Shown here piece after piece: positions 16,701 through 24,006 of a stretch of DNA of 26,206 nucleotides. The first letter of the stretch is position 1. Each line of letters starts with the position of its first letter. Location of the stretch: contig JAEDDX010000040.1 of the NCBI GenBank assembly GCA_016293615.1, forward strand, positions 1-26,206, written 5' to 3'. The stretch comes from Acetatifactor sp. (GTDB lineage: Bacteria; Bacillota; Clostridia; Lachnospirales; Lachnospiraceae). Made by a program: the position numbers and the translations under genes. The notes beneath the pieces were generated by a model. That model did not search any database and was not told the origin of the DNA. It was given only the letters and a program-made list of their open reading frames with translations.

Positions 16701-18368
16701 AGTCCTCATTATTACTGCAGCAAATGTCATTATGTTGATTTTGACAGTGACGATGTCAGGGCGTACGCCGGTAAGGCCGGTATCGATATGCCGGACAAAA
16801 ACTGCCCGGTCTGTGGCGAGCCACTTCATAAGGACGGATTTGATATCCCGTTTGAGACCTTCTTAGGATTCAAGGGCGATAAGGAACCTGATATAGACCT
16901 GAACTTCTCGGGTGAGTATCAGTCCAAGTCACATAAGTATACAGAGGTTATCTTTGGCGCCGGGCAGACCTTCCGTGCGGGTACCATAGCGACCCTCGCG
17001 GACAAGACGGCCTTCGGCTATGTAAAGAATTATTTTGAAGAGCGCGGAAAACACAAGCGAAACAGTGAGATCGACCGTATTGTGGGTGGCTGTACCGGAG
17101 TCAGACGAAGTACCGGCCAGCATCCGGGCGGCATCGTCGTATTGCCGGTGGGAGAGGATATCAACTCCTTTACCCCGGTGCAGCATCCCGCCAACGACAT
17201 GACGACGGATACGATCACGACACACTTTGACTATCATTCCATCGACCACAACCTGCTGAAGCTCGATATTCTGGGACACGATGATCCCACCATGATACGA
17301 ATGCTGCAGGATATGACAGGGAGAGACCCTCTGACCATACCGCTGGACGGACAGGATGTCATGAGTCTGTTCCAGAATACGGATGCACTGGGAATCACGC
17401 CTGAGCAGATCGGCGGCACCAGATTGGGGTGTCTGGGAATTCCGGAGTTCGGCACCGACTTTGCAATGCAGATGGTAATCGACGCAAAACCGCAGGCCTT
17501 TTCGGATCTTGTCCGTATCTCCGGACTGTCCCACGGTACCAATGTATGGCTGGGCAATGCCCAGGACCTGATCATGAGCGGGGTGGCAACCATTTCCACC
17601 GCTATCTGTACCCGTGACGATATCATGCTGTATCTGATTCAGATGGGCGTGGAATCCGAGAAGTCCTTCAAGATCATGGAGGCTGTCAGAAAGGGTATGG
17701 TAGCCAAGGGCAAGTGTGCAAACTGGGGCGAGTGGAAGGAAGACATGCTGGCACACAATGTACCGCAGTGGTATGTGGATTCCTGCCAGAAAATCGAGTA
17801 CATGTTCCCGAAGGCACATGCAGCCGCCTATGTTATGATGGCGTGGCGAATTGCGTATTGTAAGATTCATTATCCGTTGGCGTATTATGGGGCGTTCTTC
17901 AGTATCCGTGCCAAAGCATTTTCTTATGAGCAGATGTGTCTCGGACAGGCGCATATGGAATCCATCATGAAGGAATACAAGCGGAGAATGGATGCTGTCT
18001 CGAATAAGGAGGCCGGTGCGGTACCTCTTTCCAACAAAGAGGAGCTCGCCTACGGAGACATGAGAGTGGTGCAGGAGATGTATGCCCGCGGCTTTGAGTT
18101 TGAACCGATTGATATTTTCAAGGCAAAGTCAAGGTCTTTCCAGATTGTGGGAGACAAGCTGATGCCTTCGCTCAACAGCATCGACGGTCTGGGTGAAAAG
18201 GCGGCGGATGCAATCGTGGAGGCTGCAAAGGACGGACCGTTCCTGTCGAGAGATGATTTCCGCGAGAGAACCAAGGTCTCCAAAACCGTTGTGGATCTGA
18301 TGGCTAAGCTTGGACTTTTGGGTGATCTTCCGGAATCGAACCAGCTGAGTCTGTTTGACTTTGCATAA
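13752..18368 (+). CDS. polC: DNA polymerase III alpha subunit, PolC type
   Basis: PolC is the replicative DNA polymerase of low-GC Gram-positive bacteria. The 1538-residue protein shows the full domain order. An N-terminal domain and a low-complexity Ala/Lys-rich linker (about 200-255) come first, then an OB fold (about 289-385). The PHP domain starts with HCHTKMSD (His396, His398) and is split by a DEDD 3'-5' exonuclease with FDIETTG (Asp502, Glu504), HNANFD and HRAVDDAE. The polymerase core has a Cys pair motif (Cys989/992 and Cys1018/1021) and EPDIDLNFSGEY (Asp1047, Asp1049). It ends in a clamp-binding motif QLSLF at the C-terminus. The ATG at 13752 overlaps the ispG stop by 4 bp. A bidirectional terminator separates it from the opposing HD-GYP-like gene. 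Confidence 0.98.
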   Translation: MTKPFFEVFHTLKLNGGLHDKMEQTQVERVSSTKRKDSLHIYLLSKSLIAKEDIWKVEREIKNQLFPNHFMSITIHERFELSSQYTPENLMRMYEESILEELKQYSHIEYNALRTADITYPDFGKMLLTLHDTVLNRSKEYELIRILEKIVVERCGINCKIEVAYKEAGGEKYAQDNELKIRMKVKEICSRVKLSEEDGMGVTPAAVAAGGGQTEAAAAAEPKNDVSKNQRNTKSAQASFGKKSEYKKGEFKPRTNGGDYTRTLKQSDNPDVIYGKDFEEEAMHIEDIIGEIGEVIIRGKILKLDTREIRNEKTIVMMDVTDFTDTIGVKMFTRNEHVKELTDSLKPGTFVKIKGVVNLDKFDHDLTIGSVFGIRKIPDFTTSRMDTAPHKRVELHCHTKMSDMDGVSEAKDIVKRAYKWGHRAIAITDHGVVQSFTDANHVWEDLWKAEKTKRKEAGDPNPDKQDFFKIIYGVEAYLVDDLKEIVTGDRGQTLADDFVVFDIETTGFSPVNDRIIEIGAVKVSGGEVVDRFSAFVNPKVPIPYEIEKLTGIRDEMVLDAPDIEEVLPQFLAFCADCVLVAHNANFDMSFIMENAGRLGFPTEYTYVDTVGIARVLLPNQNKHTLDAVAKTLGISLENHHRAVDDAECTAWIFVRFIQMLSENEVHTLAQVNAMGAASAELVRKLPSYHAIILAKNDMGRINLYRLVSASHLTYFNRHPRIPKSLVMKYREGLILGSACEAGELYRALLDGQSDMQIARLVNFYDYLEVQPTGNNKFMIASEKIRTVNSIEDIQEINRRIVKLGEQFHKPVVATCDVHFLDPEDEIYRRIIMAGKGFDDADDQAPLYLHTTDEMLEEFAYLGADKAYEIVVKNTNMIADMIDTISPVRPDKCPPVIANSDEMLRKICYDRAHEIYGPDLPEIVAARLERELKSIIGNGYAVMYIIAQKLVWKSVEDGYLVGSRGSVGSSFAATMAGITEVNPLSPHYYCSKCHYVDFDSDDVRAYAGKAGIDMPDKNCPVCGEPLHKDGFDIPFETFLGFKGDKEPDIDLNFSGEYQSKSHKYTEVIFGAGQTFRAGTIATLADKTAFGYVKNYFEERGKHKRNSEIDRIVGGCTGVRRSTGQHPGGIVVLPVGEDINSFTPVQHPANDMTTDTITTHFDYHSIDHNLLKLDILGHDDPTMIRMLQDMTGRDPLTIPLDGQDVMSLFQNTDALGITPEQIGGTRLGCLGIPEFGTDFAMQMVIDAKPQAFSDLVRISGLSHGTNVWLGNAQDLIMSGVATISTAICTRDDIMLYLIQMGVESEKSFKIMEAVRKGMVAKGKCANWGEWKEDMLAHNVPQWYVDSCQKIEYMFPKAHAAAYVMMAWRIAYCKIHYPLAYYGAFFSIRAKAFSYEQMCLGQAHMESIMKEYKRRMDAVSNKEAGAVPLSNKEELAYGDMRVVQEMYARGFEFEPIDIFKAKSRSFQIVGDKLMPSLNSIDGLGEKAADAIVEAAKDGPFLSRDDFRERTKVSKTVVDLMAKLGLLGDLPESNQLSLFDFA

Positions 18369-18381
18369 GGGAAGAAACAGG

Positions 18382-18430
18382 AAAAAACGCTGCTTCTTAT
18401 CCCGCAAGAGGGAAGGAAGCAGCGCTTTGT
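18382..18430. terminator. Bidirectional intrinsic terminator between polC and the HD-GYP-like gene
   Basis: CGCTGCTTC (18388-18396) pairs perfectly with GAAGCAGCG (18416-18424). Six A precede the stem (18382-18387), giving a U-tract for the minus-strand gene. TTTGTTT follows it, giving a weaker one for polC. It fills the 62-bp gap between the two convergent genes. Confidence 0.9.
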
Positions 18431-20236
18431 TTAGTTCAAACCGGTATCTTTCGAGGAATAGATCAGGAAGTTAAGATGCTTTCGGCCTTCGTGAATGAGG
18501 TGGTTGATATCACTCTTGACATGCGGGCGCTTGAGGATATCGATAACGAAGGCGCTGTAACGCGTGTCGCGGAAGGTATCGAACTCATCAATCAACATAT
18601 CCAGGGTCTTGCCTGCGGTGTAGGGGCGGCCGATGATATCGGTTGCCGCGTCAATACTGTCGGCAATGCTTACAATGTCAACGAAGGGCTGGTCAATGGT
18701 GGGCTCCGGCGCAGGATACCCCCCTTTCTGGTTGTGCCAGATGTGGTGGTTTCTTGCACAGGAACGGATACAGTGAAACTGACTGCCGGGCGTCTTGCCG
18801 AAGAAGCTGTCGAACTGAAGAGGGTGGCACTGGATCGCCTTGAACTCTTCGTCCGTCAGGTTACGGCTGGAGTTCGACACATAGTCGATGCAGTAGTATT
18901 TGCCGATGTCGTGGAACATGGCGCTCTGCTTCCAAAGCTCCATAAGCTCCATGGGGTGTGAAGCAATGTAGTCTTCGCTGTAGCCGCACACACCGTCCAA
19001 AAAGTGCGGATTGGTACGGATGATTTCGGCAAGAATGACGGCCCCGATTTTCCTGACCATGATCGTGTGCAGGTAAAGTGCCTTGTCTGCATAGACGGTC
19101 AGCTGCAGTACATAATCCTTCAGACGATGATAGCCCATGCATTCTGACGCTATCTTGATAAACTCCGCGCAGTAGTGGGTAGCATAGAAGGAGTCAAAGT
19201 CCTTGGATAAGGTACTTAAGGTTTTCCGGACCTGACTCAGAATGACCTCATAGTGCCGCTGCATCTGCGCCGCGGAGCCTTTTTTGTAGGTGTTGAGATA
19301 TTCCATATAGGTAGCGGGATAGAGAAAATCATACGAGTCCTGATCGGCAAAAAATAGAATTTCCCTCTCTTTGGCATACCGGTTGATGCCTGCCAGAAGC
19401 TGATAGAGGGGAATCTCTCCCAGATGGAAGGAGAGCAACAGGCAGTTCAGGCGGGCTACGGCTCTCTGCATGGTATGATCCGGGTCTTCCAGATCATGCA
19501 GCAGATTGTGATAGATCTGCAGGATTTTGGATTTTTCAGATTCGGAGGGAACCCATCCTTTTTTGTACAGCTGGTTCACATGTGTCAGAGTGTCAATCAT
19601 CGCAAAATAGTAGCAGTTGGTATCCTTGATCTCCGGGGTTTGCGCACTATAGCCGTGGGAGGCGATGAAATCGTCCAGATAGGTAAAGCGGTCCAGCACA
19701 CCCTCCGGATGATTTGCACAGTAGATGAGGGAGCCAATGTAGTTGAGATAGGATATCTTTCCGGCGGGGGAAAAGGAATCAAACTTCTCCTTCATGATCT
19801 CTGCCGAAGAATAATCAGGCAAAAAGACCGTGGACGGATCATGGTCGGTCAGAATGTTCTCAAAGTATGCGATCAGGAAGTCCTGCCGAAGTACGCCTTC
19901 CCAATCCCCGAGAGTCGTGTAATACTGTTTGAGAATGCGATTGATGCGAAGGGATACGCCTCGGTCATAGTATTTTGTATTGTCATCCGTGCGAAGACAG
20001 GCCCAGAACCGGCGAAGCTCCTCGGAAATCTCATGTGTCACCAGGGAAGGATCCTTTTCAAAGGGCACGATACATTCCTGCAGGATCCGATTGTTGTCCA
20101 GCTGTATGGTGCGCTTTTGGTTGGAGATGGAGATGAGAGTATCGACCAATTCCGTTTCGTCTTCGATCCCGGTTAAGTCTATATGGTTCAGGGCATCGTA
20201 TGCCTTCATATTTTCGATGTACTTCTGATAATTCAT
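18431..20236 (-). CDS. HD-GYP-like phosphohydrolase with a long unassigned N-terminal region
   Basis: The 601-residue protein has a C-terminal HD-GYP-like domain (about 375-590). Likely metal ligands, in order, are His390, His442-Asp443 in HDIGK, His471, His497/His498 and Asp526 in the ADSIDA motif. The GYP signature is present as GGYP at 505-508, but the usual HHExxDGxGYP block is altered: Glu is replaced by Ile499, and there is one extra residue before GYP. Canonical HD-GYP proteins degrade cyclic di-GMP; activity here is possible but unproven. Residues 1-about 370 look alpha-helical, carry no receiver, GAF or membrane segment, and match no family I know. ATG 20236 has GGGGGGA just upstream, and the open frame beyond it crosses the promoter. 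It is a single-gene unit, convergent with polC and divergent from the tRNA genes. Confidence 0.82.
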   Translation of the reverse strand: MNYQKYIENMKAYDALNHIDLTGIEDETELVDTLISISNQKRTIQLDNNRILQECIVPFEKDPSLVTHEISEELRRFWACLRTDDNTKYYDRGVSLRINRILKQYYTTLGDWEGVLRQDFLIAYFENILTDHDPSTVFLPDYSSAEIMKEKFDSFSPAGKISYLNYIGSLIYCANHPEGVLDRFTYLDDFIASHGYSAQTPEIKDTNCYYFAMIDTLTHVNQLYKKGWVPSESEKSKILQIYHNLLHDLEDPDHTMQRAVARLNCLLLSFHLGEIPLYQLLAGINRYAKEREILFFADQDSYDFLYPATYMEYLNTYKKGSAAQMQRHYEVILSQVRKTLSTLSKDFDSFYATHYCAEFIKIASECMGYHRLKDYVLQLTVYADKALYLHTIMVRKIGAVILAEIIRTNPHFLDGVCGYSEDYIASHPMELMELWKQSAMFHDIGKYYCIDYVSNSSRNLTDEEFKAIQCHPLQFDSFFGKTPGSQFHCIRSCARNHHIWHNQKGGYPAPEPTIDQPFVDIVSIADSIDAATDIIGRPYTAGKTLDMLIDEFDTFRDTRYSAFVIDILKRPHVKSDINHLIHEGRKHLNFLIYSSKDTGLN

Positions 20237-20269
20237 GTGATCCCCCCAAAGATGGTTCTGAATAGTTAC

Positions 20270-20298
20270 AGTATACCAAAAATAACAGAAAACGACAA
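20270..20298 (-). promoter_or_regulatory. Sigma-A promoter for the HD-GYP-like gene
   Basis: On the minus strand TTGTCG (20298-20293) and TATACT (20275-20270) are 17 nt apart, with TGG just before the -10 (extended -10). The leader is about 25 nt before the ATG at 20236. Confidence 0.75.
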
Positions 20299-20413
20299 GA
20301 ACGGGTGGATAGAATTTGCGGGGAAGAGTATGTATTTGGGGAGCGGCAAGCACATGGGAGGAGAGGATGGTACGGGAATTGAATAGAATATTTTGAAAAA
20401 TTAAAAAAAACAC

Positions 20414-20445
20414 TTGCTTTTTAGAAAGACCTGTAGTATTATAAT
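20414..20445 (+). promoter_or_regulatory. Sigma-A promoter for the tRNA-Glu pair
   Basis: TTGCTT (20414-20419) is followed after 17 nt by TATTAT (20437-20442), which overlaps a perfect TATAAT (20440-20445). An A-rich stretch lies just upstream, as in many strong stable-RNA promoters. The first tRNA begins about 20 nt after the expected start site. Confidence 0.75.
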
Positions 20446-20470
20446 CGAGTGCTGATGACAGCATGAAAAT

Positions 20471-20542
20471 GGCTGATTGGTCAAGCGGTTAAGACGCCGC
20501 CCTCTCACGGCGGAAACAGGGGTTCGATTCCCCTATCAGCTG
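20471..20542 (+). tRNA. tRNA-Glu (anticodon CUC), copy 1
   Basis: The cloverleaf is complete. The acceptor GGCTGAT pairs with ATCAGCT (first pair G-U), the anticodon stem is CCGCC/GGCGG with loop CTCTCAC, and the T arm is AGGGG-TTCGATT-CCCCT. The anticodon is CTC at 20504-20506, which reads GAG. The 72-nt gene has discriminator G and no encoded CCA, so the tail must be added after transcription. It is identical to copy 2. Confidence 0.96.
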
Positions 20543-20572
20543 TTATTCATTTATGAATAGCCCAACCCAATA

Positions 20573-20600
20573 TGCTTATTTGCCACATGGCAGATAAGCA
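20573..20600 (+). other. Intergenic hairpin between the two tRNA-Glu genes
   Basis: TGCTTATTTGCC (20573-20584) pairs with GGCAGATAAGCA (20589-20600) in a 12-bp stem with one G-U pair and loop ACAT. Its left arm is identical to that of the terminator after copy 2, but no U-tract follows, so transcription should continue into the second tRNA. A smaller hairpin, TATTCAT/ATGAATA, lies just after tRNA copy 1 at 20544-20559. Confidence 0.85.
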
Positions 20601-20607
20601 ACCATAT

Positions 20608-20679
20608 GGCTGATTGGTCAAGCGGTTAAGACGCCGCCCTCTCACGGCGGAAACAGGGGTTCGATTCCCCTATCAGCTG
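20608..20679 (+). tRNA. tRNA-Glu (anticodon CUC), copy 2
   Basis: All 72 bases are identical to copy 1, 137 bp upstream, with anticodon CTC at 20641-20643 and no encoded CCA. It has no promoter of its own in the 65-bp spacer and is followed by an intrinsic terminator, so both copies are probably processed from one precursor. Confidence 0.96.
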
Positions 20680-20696
20680 CTCATAAAGGAAGATAG

Positions 20697-20737
20697 AAGA
20701 TGCTTATTTGCCGATTGGCAGATAGGTATCTTTTTTT
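20697..20737 (+). terminator. Intrinsic terminator of the tRNA-Glu pair
   Basis: AAGATGCTTATTTGCC (20697-20712) pairs with 20717-20732 through 16 positions, three of them G-U, with loop GATT. Seven T at 20731-20737 follow. Confidence 0.9.
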
Positions 20738-20786
20738 GTCGATCGGATGGAAAACAAAAGAATGTTTTAAGAAAATAGAAAAATAC

Positions 20787-20815
20787 TTGCGCGCCGGAAT
20801 AATATGGTGTATAGT
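20787..20815 (+). promoter_or_regulatory. Sigma-A promoter for topA
   Basis: TTGCGC (20787-20792) and TATAGT (20810-20815) are exactly 17 nt apart. The start would fall near 20822, giving a leader of about 140 nt. A second weak -10-like TACAAT at 20935-20940 has no good -35. Confidence 0.7.
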
Positions 20816-20838
20816 GAAGCACGCATGCTATGGTGCGC

Positions 20839-20915
20839 ATAATAGGCGTTGTATTGCTTATTATATAGAAGACTTCTATTGTTTGAATTGTGATTGAAAA
20901 TAGAAGCAATTCGAA
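20839..20915 (+). other. Inverted-repeat-rich topA leader
   Basis: Four pairings are visible: ATAATAGGC/GCTTATTAT (20839-20847 with 20856-20864, one G-U); ATAGAA/TTCTAT (20865-20870 with 20874-20879); CTTCTATT/AATAGAAG (20873-20880 with 20899-20906); and TTTGAATTG/CAATTCGAA (20882-20890 with 20907-20915, one G-U). The second and third share the same strand and cannot form together. No U-tract follows any of them. Confidence 0.5.
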
Positions 20916-20964
20916 TATTTAAGTGTAAAACCGCTACAATTTGGAAAGAAAAGGAATCGGTGGA

Positions 20965-23046
20965 ATGGCGAAGTATTTGGTAATCCTGGAATCCCCGGCG
21001 AAGATTAAGACGGTCAAGAAAATTTTGGGAGCAAATTATGAGGTGGCAGCAAGCAACGGTCATGTGCGTGATTTGCCCAAGAGCTCCATGGGAATCGATG
21101 TGGAACATGATTATGAACCGAAATATATTACCATCCGCGGAAAGGGTGGTATTCTTGCTTCCCTCAGAAAAGAAGTGAAGAAGGCAGAGAAGATCTATCT
21201 GGCAACTGACCCTGACCGCGAGGGAGAGGCAATTTCCTGGCATTTGTATCATGCACTGAAGCTGGAGGATAAGAAGGTCTACAGAATCACCTTTAACGAG
21301 ATCACCAGGAATGCGGTCAGGGAGTCTCTGAAAAACGCCCATGAGATCAATATGAACCTCGTGGATGCGCAGCAGGCGAGACGCGTGCTGGACCGTATGG
21401 TGGGATATCGTATTTCCCCTCTCTTGTGGGCCAAGATCAAAAGAGGCCTGAGCGCGGGACGCGTGCAGTCTGTTGCACTTCGCATCATCTGCGACAGGGA
21501 AGAGGAGATCAATGCCTTTATTCCTGAGGAATACTGGAGCCTTGACGTGAATCTGAAGGTAAAGGGCGAGAAGAAACCCATCACGGCAAAATATTACGGA
21601 ACCGGGAAGCAGAAGGCTTCCATCACAAGCGGGGAACAGGCCGATCAGATTCAGAAGGAATTGGAGCAGGCTCAGTATCATGTAAGTGAGATCAAGGTCG
21701 GCGAGAGACTCAAGAAACCGCCTTTTCCTTTTACGACATCTACCCTGCAGCAGGAAGCCAGCAAACAGTTGAACTTCTCGACCCAGAAGACCATGCGGCT
21801 TGCGCAACAGCTGTATGAGGGCGTGGATATCAAGGGCGAAGGTACCGTCGGCCTGATTACCTATCTGCGTACCGACTCCACCCGTGTCTCTGAGGAAGCG
21901 GAGAAGATGGCGGCGGATTACATTGCCAAGGCATACGGCGAGAACTATCTGGCAGCGCAGACCAAGGAAAAGAAGAATACGCAGAAGATTCAGGATGCGC
22001 ATGAGGCAATTCGTCCTACCGATCTGAACAGAACGCCCATCGCGTTAAAGGATGAGCTTCCCAGGGACTTGTTCCGACTGTATCAGCTGATCTGGAAGCG
22101 CTTTGTGGCGAGCCGCATGAGTGAAGCAAAATACGAGACGACAACGGTTAAAATTGCAGCAGATCAGCACATTTTCACGCTTTCTGCGGCAAACCGTAAG
22201 TTTGACGGCTTTATGAGCGTCTATGTGTCCGACGAGGACAAGGAAGAGGATGGCGTGCTGCATACGGGGCTGACGAAGGAGAGCGAGCTGTCTTTTGTAT
22301 CCTTCGATGCGAAGCAACATTTCACACAGCCGCCCGCACATTATACAGAGGCCTCCCTGGTAAAAGCGCTGGAGGAGCTCGGAATCGGCCGTCCCAGTAC
22401 GATTTCCCCCACGATCACGACGATTCTTGCAAGACGTTATGTGGAGAAGGAGAACAAGAACCTCTATGTGACAGAGCTCGGTGAAGTCGTGAACCAGATG
22501 ATGAAGGAAGCTTTCCCGACCATCGTGGATGTCAACTTTACCGCCAATATGGAAGCGCTTCTGGACGGCGTGGAAGAGGGCACCGTAAAGTGGAAGACCA
22601 TCATTGAAAATTTCTATCCGGATCTGGACGAGGCCGTGAAGCAGGCGGAAGAAAATCTGGGTGAGTATACCATTGCCGATGAGGTCAGTGACGAGGTCTG
22701 CAGCGTGTGTGGCAGACAGATGGTCATCAAATACGGAGCCTTCGGCAGATTCCTTGCCTGTCCCGGATTTCCGGAGTGCAAGAATACGATGCCTTATTTT
22801 GAGAAGACGGGCGTACAGTGTCCCAAGTGCGGCAAGGACATCGTGATCAAGAAGACGCGAAAGGGACGCAGATACTATGGCTGTATCGGCAATCCCGAGT
22901 GTGATTTTATGTCCTGGCAGAAGCCGGTAAACGAGAAGTGTCCCAAATGCGGGGATGTGATGCTTGCCAAGGGAAAAGAGCTTGTCTGCGCAAATGAGCA
23001 GTGCGGATACCATGTTTTGTCAGAATTGTCTCATAAATCCGAATAA
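20965..23046 (+). CDS. topA: DNA topoisomerase I (type IA)
   Basis: TopA relaxes negative supercoils by single-strand passage. The 693-residue protein begins MAKYLVILESPAKIKTVKKIL, the Toprim start with Glu9. The acidic DPDREGE motif (Asp82, Asp84, Glu86) and the catalytic Tyr300 in LITYLRTDST follow. Three C-terminal zinc fingers begin at Cys579, Cys619 and Cys659, and the last ends near the C-terminus. ATG 20965 fits the family start and has AAAGGA upstream; the frame back to TTG 20941 adds only eight unconserved residues. It has its own promoter and a structured leader. The next gene, codY, has a separate promoter, and dprA, its usual upstream neighbour in Firmicutes, is about 8.4 kb away. 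Confidence 0.97.
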   Translation: MAKYLVILESPAKIKTVKKILGANYEVAASNGHVRDLPKSSMGIDVEHDYEPKYITIRGKGGILASLRKEVKKAEKIYLATDPDREGEAISWHLYHALKLEDKKVYRITFNEITRNAVRESLKNAHEINMNLVDAQQARRVLDRMVGYRISPLLWAKIKRGLSAGRVQSVALRIICDREEEINAFIPEEYWSLDVNLKVKGEKKPITAKYYGTGKQKASITSGEQADQIQKELEQAQYHVSEIKVGERLKKPPFPFTTSTLQQEASKQLNFSTQKTMRLAQQLYEGVDIKGEGTVGLITYLRTDSTRVSEEAEKMAADYIAKAYGENYLAAQTKEKKNTQKIQDAHEAIRPTDLNRTPIALKDELPRDLFRLYQLIWKRFVASRMSEAKYETTTVKIAADQHIFTLSAANRKFDGFMSVYVSDEDKEEDGVLHTGLTKESELSFVSFDAKQHFTQPPAHYTEASLVKALEELGIGRPSTISPTITTILARRYVEKENKNLYVTELGEVVNQMMKEAFPTIVDVNFTANMEALLDGVEEGTVKWKTIIENFYPDLDEAVKQAEENLGEYTIADEVSDEVCSVCGRQMVIKYGAFGRFLACPGFPECKNTMPYFEKTGVQCPKCGKDIVIKKTRKGRRYYGCIGNPECDFMSWQKPVNEKCPKCGDVMLAKGKELVCANEQCGYHVLSELSHKSE

Positions 23047-23072
23047 ATTCTAAAAAATGAAACAAAATTTCA

Positions 23073-23101
23073 TTGAAAACAGTTTTTTTGTATGATACAC
23101 T
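23073..23101 (+). promoter_or_regulatory. Sigma-A promoter for codY
   Basis: TTGAAA (23073-23078) and TACACT (23096-23101) are exactly 17 nt apart, and TGA precedes the -10 (extended -10). The -35 sits in a short AT-rich inverted repeat, AATGAAA/TTTCATT (23057-23063 with 23069-23075), that could bind a regulator or act as a weak topA terminator. Confidence 0.65.
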
Positions 23102-23154
23102 ATGATTATCAGGTATTTGTTGCGTAGTCGTTCCATATAAACGGAGGAATTGAG

Positions 23155-23937
23155 ATGAGTAGTGTACAACTGTTGGATAAAACAAGAAAAATCGGAAAGC
23201 TTTTGCACAATAACAACTCCAGCAAGGTCGTTTTTAATGATATCTGCAAAGTGATGCGTGAGATCCTGAATTCAAATGTCCTTGTCATCAGCCGGAAGGG
23301 CAAGGTGCTCGGCATCGGAATGGCGGACGGTGTGGAACCGATACAGGAACTGATCAATGAGAATGTCGGCGGCTTTATCGATCCCATGCTCAACGAGAGA
23401 CTGCTGGCGGTGCTTTCCACCAAGGAGAATGTCAATCTTGAGACGCTGGGCTTCGACGGAGATAATATCCGCCAGTTCCAGGCGATCATCACTCCGATTG
23501 AGATCGCGGGCGAGAGACTGGGTACGCTGTTTATTTATAAGTGCAAGATTCAGTATGATATCGACGATATTATTCTGTGCGAGTACGGCTCCACGGTTGT
23601 GGGACTGGAGATGCTTCGCGCCGTGAATGAGGAGAGCGCTGAGGAGAGCCGCAAGATAGCGGTTGTAAAATCAGCCATCAGCACACTTTCCTTCTCCGAG
23701 ATGGAGGCGATTACCCATATCTTTGACGAATTGAACGGTATGGAAGGCATTCTGGTGGCATCGAAGATCGCAGACAGAGTGGGAATCACGAGATCCGTTA
23801 TTGTCAACGCCCTCAGAAAGTTTGAGAGTGCCGGCGTGATCGAATCCAGATCCTCGGGTATGAAGGGTACGTATATCAAGGTGCTCAATGATGTTGTGTT
23901 CGATGAGATTGAAGAGTTGAAACATCAGAAGAGATAA
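23155..23937 (+). CDS. codY: Global transcriptional regulator CodY
   Basis: CodY senses branched-chain amino acids and, in many species, GTP, and represses nutrient-limitation, transport and biosynthesis genes while nutrients are plentiful. The 260-residue protein has the family's usual length. The N-terminal GAF domain (about 1-155) begins MSSVQLLDKTRKIGKLLHNN, a linker helix follows, and the C-terminal winged helix carries the highly conserved ASKIADRVGITRSVIVNALRKFESAGVIESRSSGMKGTYI, which includes the DNA-recognition helix. ATG 23155 has GGAGGA 6 nt upstream. It has its own promoter and a strong hairpin terminator. The codY-rpsB-tsf proximity also occurs in other Firmicutes. Confidence 0.97.
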   Translation: MSSVQLLDKTRKIGKLLHNNNSSKVVFNDICKVMREILNSNVLVISRKGKVLGIGMADGVEPIQELINENVGGFIDPMLNERLLAVLSTKENVNLETLGFDGDNIRQFQAIITPIEIAGERLGTLFIYKCKIQYDIDDIILCEYGSTVVGLEMLRAVNEESAEESRKIAVVKSAISTLSFSEMEAITHIFDELNGMEGILVASKIADRVGITRSVIVNALRKFESAGVIESRSSGMKGTYIKVLNDVVFDEIEELKHQKR

Positions 23938-23961
23938 GAACGAAAAATCATAGATTTTACA

Positions 23962-23994
23962 AAGAATCCCCTTGCAACAAGGGGATTCTTGTGT
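23962..23994 (+). terminator. Hairpin terminator after codY
   Basis: AAGAATCCCCTTG (23962-23974) pairs perfectly with 23978-23990 across a CAA triloop. The tract that follows (TTCTTGTGTT) is only partly T, so termination may be incomplete. The hairpin overlaps the rpsB promoter. Confidence 0.8.
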
Positions 23995-24000
23995 TATAAT
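23972..24000 (+). promoter_or_regulatory. Sigma-A promoter for rpsB-tsf, inside the codY terminator
   Basis: A perfect TATAAT at 23995-24000 with TGT before it (extended -10) has TTGCAA at 23972-23977 exactly 17 nt upstream. The -35 lies at the tip of the codY terminator hairpin and the spacer is its right arm. Confidence 0.75.
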
Positions 24001-24006
24001 CCGAAT

